Source of the DNA: Pelagerythrobacter aerophilus
GTDB lineage: Bacteria > Pseudomonadota > Alphaproteobacteria > Sphingomonadales > Sphingomonadaceae
Assembly (NCBI RefSeq): GCF_003581645.1
Contig: NZ_QXFK01000005.1
Coordinates: 29,492 to 93,491, forward strand
Length of the DNA stretch: 64,000 nt
Direction of reading: 5' to 3'
Made by a program: the position numbers and the translations under genes. The notes beneath the pieces were generated by a model that was given only the letters and a program-made list of their open reading frames with translations, was not told where the DNA came from and ran no database searches. Positions 39,908 to 48,908 of the stretch are shown here, one piece after another (positions within the stretch are counted from its first letter, which is position 1; every line of letters begins with the position of its first letter).

Positions 39908-40330
39908 ATGGAAACTGTCTCTATCTCAGCGCAAGAAGGCACATTGCTGTCCGATAGGCACACCGATGTGACCGACGCCGAACATTCGCCGATCCGCTGC
40001 CAGGCGGTGAACGACATTCTCGCGCGGGTGGGCGACAAGTGGTCGATGCAGGTGGTCATGAGCCTCTCGGCCGGCCCCATGCGCTTCAACGAATTGCGCC
40101 GCGCGATCGACGGTATTTCGCAACGCATGCTCACCCGCACGCTCCGCGCCCTGGAGCGCGACGGGCTGGTCGACCGCGAGGTGACGCCCAGCGTTCCACC
40201 GCGGGTCGACTATTCGCTCACCATGCTCGGCCGCTCGCTGCGCGAACCGGTCGCCGCGCTCGGTGTCTGGGCGATGGAGAACCGTTCCCACATTGATTCG
40301 GCACGCGCGCGATTCGATGCCGAGGAATGA
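39908..40330 (+). CDS. HxlR family transcriptional regulator
   Basis: 140 residues from ATG 39908. The winged-helix core includes VGDKWSMQVVMSLSAGPMRF, then NELRRAIDGISQRMLTRTLR. A single cysteine (PIRCQAVNDILARVG) sits at the N-terminal position used as thiol or quinone sensor in HypR/QorR/YodB-type proteins. It probably binds the 42-bp gap shared with azoR and represses azoR until quinone, aldehyde or disulfide stress modifies it. Confidence 0.9.
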   Translation: METVSISAQEGTLLSDRHTDVTDAEHSPIRCQAVNDILARVGDKWSMQVVMSLSAGPMRFNELRRAIDGISQRMLTRTLRALERDGLVDREVTPSVPPRVDYSLTMLGRSLREPVAALGVWAMENRSHIDSARARFDAEE

Positions 40331-40333
40331 GGT

Positions 40334-40924
40334 TCAGGCGCGCATGACGAGCGCCAGCCAGTCTGCTGCCACGCCGTCGAAGCCGCTTCCTTGGTAGCGA
40401 TCCACCACAACCGCCTGCCATGGCGCGGCTTCGCGATAGACCGTGCATAGATCGTCCTCGGTCGGGAAGCTGTAGTAGCGCCCGAAGCAGTCGCGTCCCT
40501 CGCCATGGCCGAGCTTGTAGTTCGCGAAATGCCAGCCCCCCGGGCGGAGCGCGCGCGCGACGCGTTTCAAAACGTCGGAAAGTTCGCTGAGGGGGCCATG
40601 GAGCAGCGAAGCATGGGCCCAGACCGCATCGTAAGCTGCATCGGCCCCAAGTTGTTCGAACCGCATCACACGCACAGGACGGTCGAGCCGCTCCTGAGCC
40701 TTCTTCGCCATAGCGAGGCACCCGTCGGTCGGGTCCACATCGAAGCCGCGCGCGATCATCCGTGCCGCATCACGCCCGCCGCCGCAGCCCACTTCAAGAA
40801 TACGTGCGCCGGGAATCAGGCGATCGAGGAATGCGTCAAGGTGACGGCTGGGCCCTTGTGCCCCGCCAAGAGTATAACGCGGCGCCTCACGCTCGTAGAA
40901 CGCGAGGGTTGCCGCGTCGCTCAC
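40334..40924 (-). CDS. Class I SAM-dependent methyltransferase
   Basis: 196 residues from GTG 40924, two bases after the rlmN stop. It begins VSDAATLAFYEREAPRYT, then ILEVGCGGGRDAA (SAM motif I), DPTDGCLAMAKKAQ and a motif IV/post region AHASLLHGPLSELSDVLKR. Resembles the Tehb/tellurite-like small methyltransferases; substrate unknown. Its stop lies three bases from the hxlR stop (convergent). Confidence 0.85.
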   Translation of the reverse strand: MSDAATLAFYEREAPRYTLGGAQGPSRHLDAFLDRLIPGARILEVGCGGGRDAARMIARGFDVDPTDGCLAMAKKAQERLDRPVRVMRFEQLGADAAYDAVWAHASLLHGPLSELSDVLKRVARALRPGGWHFANYKLGHGEGRDCFGRYYSFPTEDDLCTVYREAAPWQAVVVDRYQGSGFDGVAADWLALVMRA

Positions 40925-40926
40925 GC

Positions 40927-42162
40927 CTATGCGGCTGCCGCAGCGGCCTCGCGGTCGCGTTCCGCACGGCTCTTCTTCTGCGCCGCGGTTCTGAGCTGGC
41001 CGCAGGCTGCGTCGATGTCGCGTCCGCGCGGCGTGCGGACCGGGGCGCTGATGCCGTGCTCGAACACGATCTCGGAAAAGCGCTTCACCCGCTCGGGCGT
41101 CGAGCATTCGTAGGGCGCGCCCGGCCAGGGATTGAACGGGATCAGGTTGACCTTGGCCGGCAGCTTGTACTGCTTGAGCAGCCGGACCAGCTCGCGAGCG
41201 TGCTCGTCGCTGTCGTTCTTGTCCTTGAGCATCACGTATTCGAACGTGATGCGTCGTGCGTTCGAAGCGCCCGGATAGGCGGCGCAAGCCGCAAGCAGGT
41301 CCTCGATGCCGTACTTCTTGTTGAGCGGAACGATCTCGTCGCGGATTTCCTTGGTCACCGCGTGAAGAGACACGGCGAGGTTGACTCCGATCTCCTCCCC
41401 GCAACGTTCCATCATCGGCACGACCCCGCTGGTCGAGAGCGTGATCCGCCGCTTCGACAAGGCGAGTCCGTCGCCGTCCATGACGAGGCGGAGCGCGTCG
41501 CGGACATTGTCGAAGTTGTAGAGCGGTTCGCCCATGCCCATCATCACGATGTTGGTCAGCAGGCGCCCGTCTGCGGTGTATTCGGCTTCGTCGGCGTCCT
41601 CGCCGACGTCCATCCGGCCGCGTGGCCACTCGCCCAGCGCATCGCGCGCGAGCATGACCTGGCTGACGATCTCGCCCGGCGTCAGGTTGCGCACGAGTTT
41701 CATCGTGCCGGTGTGGCAGAAGCGGCAGTTGAGGGTGCACCCCACCTGGCTCGACACGCACAGCGTGCCGCGGTCCGCATCGGGAATGAAGACCATCTCG
41801 AACTCGTGCCCGTCGGCGGTCCGCAGCAGCCACTTGCGCGTACCGTCGCTGGAGTGCTGTGCCTCGACGACGTCGGGCCGGCCGACGACGAAGCGCTCCG
41901 CGAGCCAAGGGCGCATGGTTTTCGCGATGTCGGTCATCGCTTCGAACTCGGTCGCGCCGCGGTGATATATCCAGTGATACACCTGCTTCGCGCGCAGCTT
42001 CGCCTGTTTCGCATCGAGCCCCGCATCGACGAACAGTTCCGCAATGCGGGTTCTGGGCAGGCCGATCAGATCGGCGCGGCCGTCGGCGCGCGGCGTGATG
42101 TCGCGCGCGACGGGAACCGGATCGACTTGTCCGGGGATGGGCATAAGTGCGGTATCGGCCAT
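40927..42162 (-). CDS. rlmN: Dual-specificity RNA methyltransferase RlmN
   Basis: 411 residues. Radical-SAM cluster motif CTLNCRFC, the two catalytic cysteines (in [10 protein letters not shown] and the CGQL region), and [14 protein letters not shown]. Methylates C2 of A2503 in 23S rRNA and A37 in some tRNAs. ATG 42162 was chosen over the in-frame start at 42195, which adds only basic residues. The C-terminus is an Ala tail immediately followed by the next gene's GTG. Confidence 0.95.
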   Translation of the reverse strand: MADTALMPIPGQVDPVPVARDITPRADGRADLIGLPRTRIAELFVDAGLDAKQAKLRAKQVYHWIYHRGATEFEAMTDIAKTMRPWLAERFVVGRPDVVEAQHSSDGTRKWLLRTADGHEFEMVFIPDADRGTLCVSSQVGCTLNCRFCHTGTMKLVRNLTPGEIVSQVMLARDALGEWPRGRMDVGEDADEAEYTADGRLLTNIVMMGMGEPLYNFDNVRDALRLVMDGDGLALSKRRITLSTSGVVPMMERCGEEIGVNLAVSLHAVTKEIRDEIVPLNKKYGIEDLLAACAAYPGASNARRITFEYVMLKDKNDSDEHARELVRLLKQYKLPAKVNLIPFNPWPGAPYECSTPERVKRFSEIVFEHGISAPVRTPRGRDIDAACGQLRTAAQKKSRAERDREAAAAAA

Positions 42163-42318
42163 GGCCGCGCGCATATAGGGGCGCGGGCGCGCCAAGGCAA
42201 AGGCTGTCGGGTGAAGGGCGGGATCGGCGAGTAAACACCACCCCGCGGCGGGAGACGACGTTCCGGCGCTTTGTCGACGAAATCCGGCAGTTCGTCGCTC
42301 AATATGTGACTGAGAAAC

Positions 42319-42338
42319 AACACAAATATCGTTGTGTT
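42319..42338. promoter_or_regulatory. Inverted repeat upstream of porin gene
   Basis: AACACAA-ATATCG-TTGTGTT, a perfect 7-bp inverted repeat inside an A/T-rich stretch ~90 bases before the porin ATG. Its position suits an operator or promoter element for the porin gene. No known regulator box is matched. Confidence 0.35.
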
Positions 42339-42429
42339 AGGTTAATGAAACCGGTTCGTGGGCATCGCCGTTGAGGTGGTCCAGGCGGGCGGCCGCAAGG
42401 CCAAGCGCCGGATAACCCACGGAGTAGGT

Positions 42430-43101
42430 ATGAAAAAGACGATAGCACTCATCGCCACCGGGTCGCTTGTGGCCCTAGCCACACCCGCGATGGCGCAATC
42501 GAACGAGGATTCGCCGTTCCATGGCCCGCGTGCCGGCGTTCTGGTCGGATATGACCAGACAGGCGCCGGAAGCAGCGTGGACGACGATGCCAACGAGGAC
42601 AACAACGACCAGTCGATCGAAGGCGTCGGCTACGGTGTGGAAGTCGGTTACGACCTCGACACCGGCGGCGCGGTGGTCGGTATCGAGGGCGAGTATATGG
42701 ACTCGACCGCCGATACCGAATTCGAGAACGGCGATTTCGAAGGCTTCGGACTCGGCAATATCGAGGCGAACCGCGACCTCTATGTCGGCCTGCGCGCCGG
42801 TGTGAAGGCCACGCCCAACACGCTGGTCTATGCGAAGGGCGGTTACACTAATGCAAAGTTCGACGTGCTTTCGAACGACGGCACGACCGAGTTCAGCAAC
42901 GACATCGACACCGACGGCTACCGCATCGGCGGGGGCGTGGAATACGCGATGGGTAACGGCGTGTATCTGAAGGGCGAGTATCGCTACTCGAACTATTCGG
43001 AAGCCGAGATCGACATGGAAGACACGCTGCCCGACAGCGAGCGTTTCGACGTCGACCTCGACCGTCACCAGGTCATGGCGTCGGTCGGCTATCGCTTCTG
43101 A
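42430..43101 (+). CDS. Outer-membrane beta-barrel (opacity/porin-family) protein
   Basis: 223 residues from ATG 42430 (the frame opens 24 codons earlier). Signal peptide MKKTIALIATGSLVALATPA ends near AMA-QS. The rest is an eight-stranded barrel pattern with acidic loops, glycine-rich strands such as YVGLRAGVKATPNTLVYAKG, and a terminal strand ending SVGYRF with the usual C-terminal Phe. It matches the OmpA-like/opacity family. Ligand unknown. A stem-loop with T run follows the gene. Confidence 0.88.
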   Translation: MKKTIALIATGSLVALATPAMAQSNEDSPFHGPRAGVLVGYDQTGAGSSVDDDANEDNNDQSIEGVGYGVEVGYDLDTGGAVVGIEGEYMDSTADTEFENGDFEGFGLGNIEANRDLYVGLRAGVKATPNTLVYAKGGYTNAKFDVLSNDGTTEFSNDIDTDGYRIGGGVEYAMGNGVYLKGEYRYSNYSEAEIDMEDTLPDSERFDVDLDRHQVMASVGYRF

Positions 43102-43130
43102 GCCGCGGCACAACGCCAATAAGACGGGAA

Positions 43131-43157
43131 GGGCGGGGCTTCGGCTCCGCCCTTTTC
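43131..43157 (+). terminator. Rho-independent terminator of porin gene
   Basis: GGGCGGGGC-TTCG-GCTCCGCCC followed by TTTTC. The UUCG loop and T run lie 30 bases after the porin stop. It is the only recognisable terminator between the porin gene and the convergent oxygenase gene. Confidence 0.85.
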
Positions 43158-43160
43158 ATA

Positions 43161-43877
43161 TCAGCCGCGGCGAATCCATCCGGTGACCGAGTAGCGGGGC
43201 GCCGGCGCGAAGGGCGCGACGATAGACACGCTGTGCGACTGGGGGACGCGGAAGAGGTTGAGGACATTGAAACCTGGAACCATCGCCCCGGTCACCTCAC
43301 CCGCGGCATCGTGGAACTGCAACAGGCCTCCCCATTCGGGCTGCCATCCCGGGCTCAGGTTGAGAACATAGGCAGCGACCCTGTTCTTGCCTTCGACATC
43401 GTCGTCGTGACGCGTCAGGAAATGCCCTGGCAGATAGCGCGTGGCCTGACCGTCGACCAATCCCACATCTGGGTCGCCCGTCAATTCCCGCCACATCGCC
43501 AGCGCCGGCGCGCTGTTCATCGCCTCCAAAAGGCGATCGACGGGAAATCCACGCCCTGAGCGTTCCGACGATTGCTCCGAGACTCGCACGGTCTCGTAGA
43601 GGTACTGAAAGCCCTTTCGAGCCCCTTCATGGATCGCCTGTTCGAGTTGCGCCGCCTGCTCGGGCGTAAGCACTTCGATCGATTCCGGGCCGAGGTCCCA
43701 GGTTCGCTCGCCCTGGTTGAAGGTCCTCCACCAAGGGGCGGCCTGCAGGAAGGTGTGCAGCGCCTCCGCCGCCTCGCGTTGGAGGAAGTCCGGTATTCGA
43801 ATGCGGCCATCCCGGGCGAAGGCATGTGCCGCATCAGCGATCTGCTTGGGCGAGGAAGCGGGATGAAAATCGGTCAT
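43161..43877 (-). CDS. 2OG-Fe(II) oxygenase
   Basis: 238 residues. The facial triad can be read as His-x-Asp in FLTRHDDDVEG and a distal His in PQSHSVSIV, followed by RYSVTGW with the arginine that binds 2-oxoglutarate. An N-terminal helical region precedes the jelly roll. Members hydroxylate proteins or small molecules; the partner is unknown. The gene starts on ATG 43877, overlapping the stop of the upstream IalB-like gene by four bases (ATGA), so the two are likely translated together. Confidence 0.85.
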   Translation of the reverse strand: MTDFHPASSPKQIADAAHAFARDGRIRIPDFLQREAAEALHTFLQAAPWWRTFNQGERTWDLGPESIEVLTPEQAAQLEQAIHEGARKGFQYLYETVRVSEQSSERSGRGFPVDRLLEAMNSAPALAMWRELTGDPDVGLVDGQATRYLPGHFLTRHDDDVEGKNRVAAYVLNLSPGWQPEWGGLLQFHDAAGEVTGAMVPGFNVLNLFRVPQSHSVSIVAPFAPAPRYSVTGWIRRG

Positions 43878-44395
43878 GAGGTCACTCGCGCGCAGCCGAC
43901 GGTGGCGGCGTCGATTGCGGTGGCGGCGCCGGTGAGGTCGTATCGATCGGAAAAGCGCCGGCCGCGCGAATCCCGGGCGGTGACGGTCATCCGCCCGGCC
44001 GCGCGCATCGCGGCCACGATGGCCGCGTCCATCGCCTTGTCGCGCGCCCAGGCATCGCCGCCGCCACCGGTCAACTCGAAGCGCCTGTCGCCGACCGTGA
44101 GCGTGATCGCCGCATCCTCCGCGAGCTTACGCGACAGGCGCAAGTGGACCTGGCCGCGCACGTTCCTGCGCGGCCAGGTGCCGACGCTGGCGAAGGCGCG
44201 GTAGTCGCCCTCTCTGTCGCTCTCGAAGGGTTGGGCGATGGCATAGCAGCGCGGCACACCCGGGTCGCGAAAAGCGCCCCAGTTCGAGAACACGCCAAGG
44301 CTGTCGCGCGCGGAGAGCGGTGCGGCAAGGGCGAGGGCCGCTATCGCCGCAAAACAGAGTCGTCGCCCCTGCGAGAGCAGGCGCTGCGCCGTCAT
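43874..44395 (-). CDS. Exported IalB-like hypothetical protein
   Basis: 173 residues from MTAQRLLSQGRRLCFAAIAA, a signal peptide cut near LSA-RD. The mature part begins DSLGVFSNWGAFRDPGVPRC, which fits the start of invasion-associated-locus-B-like proteins (beta-sandwich), then FASVGTWPRRN and an acidic/aromatic end with one late cysteine. The matching is by eye and moderate. It overlaps the 2OG-oxygenase gene by four bases. Confidence 0.6.
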   Translation of the reverse strand: MTAQRLLSQGRRLCFAAIAALALAAPLSARDSLGVFSNWGAFRDPGVPRCYAIAQPFESDREGDYRAFASVGTWPRRNVRGQVHLRLSRKLAEDAAITLTVGDRRFELTGGGGDAWARDKAMDAAIVAAMRAAGRMTVTARDSRGRRFSDRYDLTGAATAIDAATVGCARVTS

Positions 44396-44439
44396 CGGGA
44401 GCTCTGCCGGCAAGGGGTAAGGTGCTTCACGCACGCCCT

Positions 44440-44952
44440 CTAGGCCCTTGCCGCCACAGGGACGACGGGCGTGGGATAGGCGATCGCGACAACTTCCCAT
44501 TCCTTCTCTCCGCCCGGCAGACGCACCGTGCGCAGATCGCCAACCGTCGCGCCGCGAAGGGCGCGTGCGAGAGGACTGGACCAACCGATGCGGCCCGAAC
44601 TCGCATCCTGCTCGTCATCGCCGACGAGAGTGACGATCTTCCGCGCATCGTCCTCGTCCGCGAGCGTCACCGTCGCTCCGAAGAAGGCGCGGCTCCGGTC
44701 GGGCTGATCCGCCGGGTCGACCACCCGGGCGGCCTTCATGCGCCGGGCGAGGTGGGCGAGTTCGCGGTCGATTTCCCGCATGCGCTTGCGCCCGTAGAGA
44801 TAATCGCCGTTTTCGCTCCGGTCGCCGTTGCCGGCTGCCCAGCTCACGATCTCGACGATTTCCGGCCGTTCGGTCCCAAGCAGGCGATCGTACCGCGCCT
44901 TGAGCGCGGCGAGGCCTGCCGGCGTGATCGGATTGGTCGGGGCGCTGCTCAC
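44440..44952 (-). CDS. greB: Transcription elongation factor GreB-type
   Basis: 170 residues. An N-terminal antiparallel coiled coil has GDRSENGDYLYGRKRMREID, with the two acidic residues at the coil tip that reach the RNA-polymerase active site. The C-terminal FKBP-like domain ends GRIGWSSPLARALRGATVGD, then LPGGEKEWEV. The Tyr-Gly-Arg-Lys stretch favours GreB over GreA. It rescues backtracked polymerase by stimulating transcript cleavage. Confidence 0.9.
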   Translation of the reverse strand: MSSAPTNPITPAGLAALKARYDRLLGTERPEIVEIVSWAAGNGDRSENGDYLYGRKRMREIDRELAHLARRMKAARVVDPADQPDRSRAFFGATVTLADEDDARKIVTLVGDDEQDASSGRIGWSSPLARALRGATVGDLRTVRLPGGEKEWEVVAIAYPTPVVPVAARA

Positions 44953-45010
44953 CGGACGCCCTTAACAAGATTCCTCGCCCCGGCAAAAGCCGCGATCACG
45001 GAGGTGGAGT

Positions 45011-46984
45011 TCAGCCCGGCGTCGACTTGCCGATGAACTGGCTGATCCCCTTGGGCTGGCCGTAAGGCATCCGGTCGGGATACATCGCCTCGTAGACCAC
45101 CGCATTTTCGAGCACGCGCTGAACGTAGTTCTTGGTTTCGAAAATCGGGATCTCCTCGATCCAGCGCAGCCAGTCGACCGCGCCAGTGCGAGGATCGCCG
45201 TTCTGACGCAGCCACTTGTTCACGTTGCCGGGACCCGCATTGTAAGCTGCCACGGCGAGCGGATAGCTGCCGCCGTAGTAGTCCATCATGCGTGCGAAGT
45301 ACGCGTTGCCGAGGCGCACATTATAGTGCGGATCGCTCGTGAGATTGCCGTAGTTGTAGCTCATGCCGAGCTTGCCGGCCTGTTCGCGGGCGGTTCCCGG
45401 CATCAACTGCATCAACCCGCGTGCACCCGCGTGGCTGATGCGGTCCTGATCGAATTCGCTTTCCTGCCGTGCAATGGCATGGACGATCGTGAAGTCGGTG
45501 CCTGTCGGCTGGGAGACGGTGGGGAACCCGATCCGCTCGAACCCAGCGATGTTCTTCTCCGGCGCAGTGCGGCCGATCACCACGGCGAGTTCGGGCAGGC
45601 GTAGCTCTTGCGCGAGGTCCGCCACGAGCTGCATCTCGGCGGCATCGTCCGCGGATTCGGCCAGTGCGGTGAAGAAATAGCGCTCGGTGCGCCAGTCGCC
45701 GCCTCCCCGCGCGAGCTCGCGCACTGCGAGTGCCAAGGGATTCGAACGGAACGTGGCGCGCTGCTCGGCCGTGGGTTGCGGCGGTGTCGCCGCGCCGAAC
45801 GTCGGCTTCGGGCGTCCGAGCCGCTCAAGAGCCAGCAGGCCATAGTAATACTCAGGATACTGCGCAGCCATTTCCCAATAACGCCGCGCCTCGCCGGCAT
45901 TCCCCGCGCGATCCGACGCGAGCCCGGCCCAATAGAAGCCCTTGGAGCGCGTCTGGGGCGTCCGTGCGGCGGCGCCATAGCGATAAAACAGCGGCGCTGC
46001 GCTGTTGCCGTCGCCGAGGCTCCACAGCGCCTTGGTGCCGCCGAGCCACATGAGCGAGGTGTAGTCGTCGCGAAGACGGTAGCTCATGCCGGAGATGTCG
46101 GCGCCCGGTGCGAAGAGATCGTCGACCTTGGACGCAATCTGCACCGCGGGCCGCGCTCCCGCGCCCTTCGCGATGCGCAGCGCCTCGGTCACGTAGTCCT
46201 GCGCGTCGAACGGCAGCGCGGCAAAGGCTGGACGGTTGGAGAGCAGGTCGATCGCCTGCGGAAGCTGGCCGGTGGAGCGGTAGTAGCGCGCGAGCGTGTA
46301 GACATAGCCCGGGTCGGTCCGGGCATTGCTAGGGATCGGCAGTCCGGCGGTGGCCGGGTTCTGGCCCTGGAGGAGCGACAGGCGGGCCATCGCCATCGGG
46401 CGATAGCCGGGCGAAATATTGTTCATGTGGCGCGCTGCCGCGTCGGCCTTGCCCTGCCACAGCAACGCCGCCATGCGGGCGTCGTGATCCTCCACGGTAA
46501 AGCGCGAACCGAACAGGCCGAGCATATAGGCCTCGGCCGGCGTACTGATATCGCCGCCGCGCCAGGCCGCGCGCGCGACCTCGAACGCCTCCGGCCGCTG
46601 CAGTCCGGCAAGCGCAATGGCGTAGCGCGCGCGTGCCGGGTTGCTCAGCGGCGGATTGCGGTCGAAATAGGCGACGAGCTGTTCGGGCGTCGGGGCGTCA
46701 CGTTCCAGCGCACTTTCCGCCCTGCCGCGGATGACGTCCATGCGCGGGAATTCGGGGAAGGCGAGGGCTAGACCGGCGTAGGCCGAGAACCCCATGTGAT
46801 CGTTCGATGTCAGGAATTTCCATCGCTCGACCGCCTGCCCGACCTGCGAAGGCACGGTCGCGGTCAGCGAATGACGCGCGCTCTCCACCGCATCTTGCTG
46901 GGCGACCAGCGGGACCGATGCGGTGAGGACAGTGGTGGCGAGGAGGGCGAGACCGTACAAGGGAATCCGTGTCATGCTGGACAT
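45011..46984 (-). CDS. Soluble lytic murein transglycosylase (Slt family)
   Basis: 657 residues from ATG 46984; Met at 46975 is an alternative. Signal-like N-terminus RIPLYGLALLATTVLTASV. A long helical superhelix (~430 residues) leads to the SLT domain: HAIARQESEFD with the catalytic Glu, ISHAGARGLMQLMPGTA, and YNAGPGNVNKWLRQNGDPRT. It cuts peptidoglycan glycan strands, giving 1,6-anhydro ends. Divergent from dapA across ~92 bases. Confidence 0.93.
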   Translation of the reverse strand: MSSMTRIPLYGLALLATTVLTASVPLVAQQDAVESARHSLTATVPSQVGQAVERWKFLTSNDHMGFSAYAGLALAFPEFPRMDVIRGRAESALERDAPTPEQLVAYFDRNPPLSNPARARYAIALAGLQRPEAFEVARAAWRGGDISTPAEAYMLGLFGSRFTVEDHDARMAALLWQGKADAAARHMNNISPGYRPMAMARLSLLQGQNPATAGLPIPSNARTDPGYVYTLARYYRSTGQLPQAIDLLSNRPAFAALPFDAQDYVTEALRIAKGAGARPAVQIASKVDDLFAPGADISGMSYRLRDDYTSLMWLGGTKALWSLGDGNSAAPLFYRYGAAARTPQTRSKGFYWAGLASDRAGNAGEARRYWEMAAQYPEYYYGLLALERLGRPKPTFGAATPPQPTAEQRATFRSNPLALAVRELARGGGDWRTERYFFTALAESADDAAEMQLVADLAQELRLPELAVVIGRTAPEKNIAGFERIGFPTVSQPTGTDFTIVHAIARQESEFDQDRISHAGARGLMQLMPGTAREQAGKLGMSYNYGNLTSDPHYNVRLGNAYFARMMDYYGGSYPLAVAAYNAGPGNVNKWLRQNGDPRTGAVDWLRWIEEIPIFETKNYVQRVLENAVVYEAMYPDRMPYGQPKGISQFIGKSTPG

Positions 46985-47076
46985 CGTGGCCCCCGGCTCC
47001 TTATCAGGCGCTGAATGAAGATTTCCATCGCGCGGGATACTGCCTCGCGCCTTGGGCAGACACAAGGATAGTGGCA

Positions 47077-47958
47077 ATGTTTTCCGGCTCGATTCCGGCC
47101 CTGGTGACTCCTTTTCGCGACGGAACGTTCGACGAGGCGGCTTTCCGCCGGCTGGTCGACTGGCAGATCGAGAACGGCAGCAAGGCCTTGGTCCCCTGCG
47201 GCACGACGGGTGAGGCCTCGACGCTCTCCAATGCCGAGCATCACCGGGTGATCGAAATCTGCATCGAGCAGGCGGCCGGGCGGGTGCCGGTGATCGCCGG
47301 GTGCGGCAGCAACGATACGCGCAACGCGCTGCTGCACATGAATTTCTCGAGGAAGGCCGGTGCCGCCGCGGGCCTCTGCGTCGCGCCTTACTACAACCGG
47401 CCGGGCCAGGCCGGGATCCTTGCGCACTTCAGCTATCTCGCCGAGCATTCGGACCTGCCGATCGTGCTCTACAACGTGCCGGGCCGAACGGTGACGGATA
47501 TCGAGCCCGAGACGGTCTGCGAACTCGCCAAGCGCTATCCGGACCGCATCGTCGGCATCAAGGATGCGAGCGGCGATCTCAGCCGAGTGACCGACCACCG
47601 GATGGGGATCGGCAAGGACTTCTGCCAGCTATCGGGTGACGACGAGCTCGCGCTGCCCGCCAACGCGGCAGGTTCGGTCGGCTGCATTTCGGTGACCGCC
47701 AACGTCGCGCCCGCGCTCTGCGCCGAGTTCCAGCAGGCCTGCGCCGACAACGACCTTGTCCGTGCGCGCGAGCTCAACGACCTGCTCTATCCGCTGCACT
47801 ATGCGATGTTCGAGGACGCGAGCCCCGCGCCGGTCAAGTATGCGCTCAGCCGTGTGCACGACTGGATGTTGCCGGACGTGCGCCTACCGCTGGTCGAATG
47901 TTCCGAGCACGCGAAGAAAGCCGTCGATGCGGCGCTGGAGCACGCCGGCCTCGTCTAG
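47077..47958 (+). CDS. dapA: 4-hydroxy-tetrahydrodipicolinate synthase
   Basis: 293 residues from ATG 47077. TIM-barrel with CGTTGE (Thr43/44), Tyr132 in YNVPGR and the Schiff-base lysine Lys162 in GIKDASG. First committed step of lysine and diaminopimelate synthesis, condensing pyruvate with aspartate semialdehyde. AAGGA stands upstream of the start. Sequence before it in the same frame (to 46969) has no conserved residues. Confidence 0.96.
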   Translation: MFSGSIPALVTPFRDGTFDEAAFRRLVDWQIENGSKALVPCGTTGEASTLSNAEHHRVIEICIEQAAGRVPVIAGCGSNDTRNALLHMNFSRKAGAAAGLCVAPYYNRPGQAGILAHFSYLAEHSDLPIVLYNVPGRTVTDIEPETVCELAKRYPDRIVGIKDASGDLSRVTDHRMGIGKDFCQLSGDDELALPANAAGSVGCISVTANVAPALCAEFQQACADNDLVRARELNDLLYPLHYAMFEDASPAPVKYALSRVHDWMLPDVRLPLVECSEHAKKAVDAALEHAGLV

Positions 47959-48431
47959 CGCGCCTCACCGCAATAGATCAGCCCGGTCTCGGGCAATGTC
48001 GCGGTACCTTCGACGAGCATTGCCTTGGCCGATTCGGCGAAGCGGAGGGTGATGCTGTCGTCTTCTTCCGCGCCGTCGATCGCGCACACGGCGTCGATCG
48101 CATAGCCACCGGGCGATTTCTCGATCCTGGTGAAGTCGCAGGCGATGTCATCCGGCGCGGTCAGCCGGTTTCTGGTCAGCGTCCAGGCTTCGCTGCGGCA
48201 CTGCTCGGCACTCTCGGCCCAGCGGCCGATATAACGGGATGCGGCATCCGCAGGGGGAAGCGCGGTGCCCGGTTCATCTGTTGAGGTGGCGCCGGCAGGC
48301 TCGGCCGCTTCCTCCACCAGGTCGGAAGCGGCTTGCGCGTCAGGCGGAGCCTCGCCCTCCGGTGACGGAGAGCAGGCCGCTAACACCAGCGCCGCGCTCA
48401 GGAGCGTGCCGCGCCAATCAGGCATGAGCAT
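47955..48431 (-). CDS. Hypothetical lipoprotein
   Basis: 158 residues (156 from the second Met at 48425). Lipoprotein signal with lipobox LAAC (VLAACSPSP), then a Pro/Ala/Glu linker and a small domain RYIGRWAESAEQCRSEAWTL, then DFTRIEK, with paired cysteines likely forming disulfides. Overlaps the stop region of the downstream-in-sequence DUF326 gene by 14 bases on the same strand. No function known. Confidence 0.7.
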   Translation of the reverse strand: MLMPDWRGTLLSAALVLAACSPSPEGEAPPDAQAASDLVEEAAEPAGATSTDEPGTALPPADAASRYIGRWAESAEQCRSEAWTLTRNRLTAPDDIACDFTRIEKSPGGYAIDAVCAIDGAEEDDSITLRFAESAKAMLVEGTATLPETGLIYCGEAR

Positions 48432-48816
48432 TCATCCCATCGAGCGCCTTGCGGCAATCGTCCGCGCATTCGCGGCACATCGTAGCGCAGCGTCGGCAGT
48501 GGGGATTATCGTGCTTCTCGCACTCGGCCGCGCAGACTTCGCACGCTTCGATACAGGTCTGCAGCACCGACTTGATCACCGCGACATCGCCCGAGGTGCG
48601 TCGGGTCGCCACGCGATACGTCGCCTCGCAGATGTCCGAGCAATCGCTGCACAGGCGGATGCAGCGGCGCATGTCCACATCTTCGGCGCTGCAGGCGTCA
48701 GCGCAGGAATTGCAGATCGCCGCGCAATACATCGCGTGCTTGACCGCTTCGGCCAGTGGCTGGTTGAAGTCCGCCCCAACCTGTGGGTGCTCCGAGATCA
48801 TTTTCTTGATCGACAT
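48418..48816 (-). CDS. Cysteine-rich four-helix copper-binding protein (DUF326/Csp-like)
   Basis: 132 residues from ATG 48816, with AAGGAG upstream. About seventeen cysteines are arranged at CxxxC/CxxC spacing along four helices (MYCAAICNSCADACSAED, RRCIRLCSDCSDICEAT, VLQTCIEACEVCAAECEKH, RRCATMCRECADDCRK). This is the DUF326 pattern shared with copper-storage (Csp) proteins, which bind many Cu(I) in the helical core. No signal peptide, so cytosolic. Probably copper buffering. Confidence 0.88.
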   Translation of the reverse strand: MSIKKMISEHPQVGADFNQPLAEAVKHAMYCAAICNSCADACSAEDVDMRRCIRLCSDCSDICEATYRVATRRTSGDVAVIKSVLQTCIEACEVCAAECEKHDNPHCRRCATMCRECADDCRKALDGMNAHA

Positions 48817-48908
48817 GAGACATCTCCTTCGCCGGGTCAGCGAGCGAAGGCGGGGGATAGTTCCGCTCGGGCCTTTCGCGCAGCCATCGTTCCGTCTATG
48901 TTCCTGTG

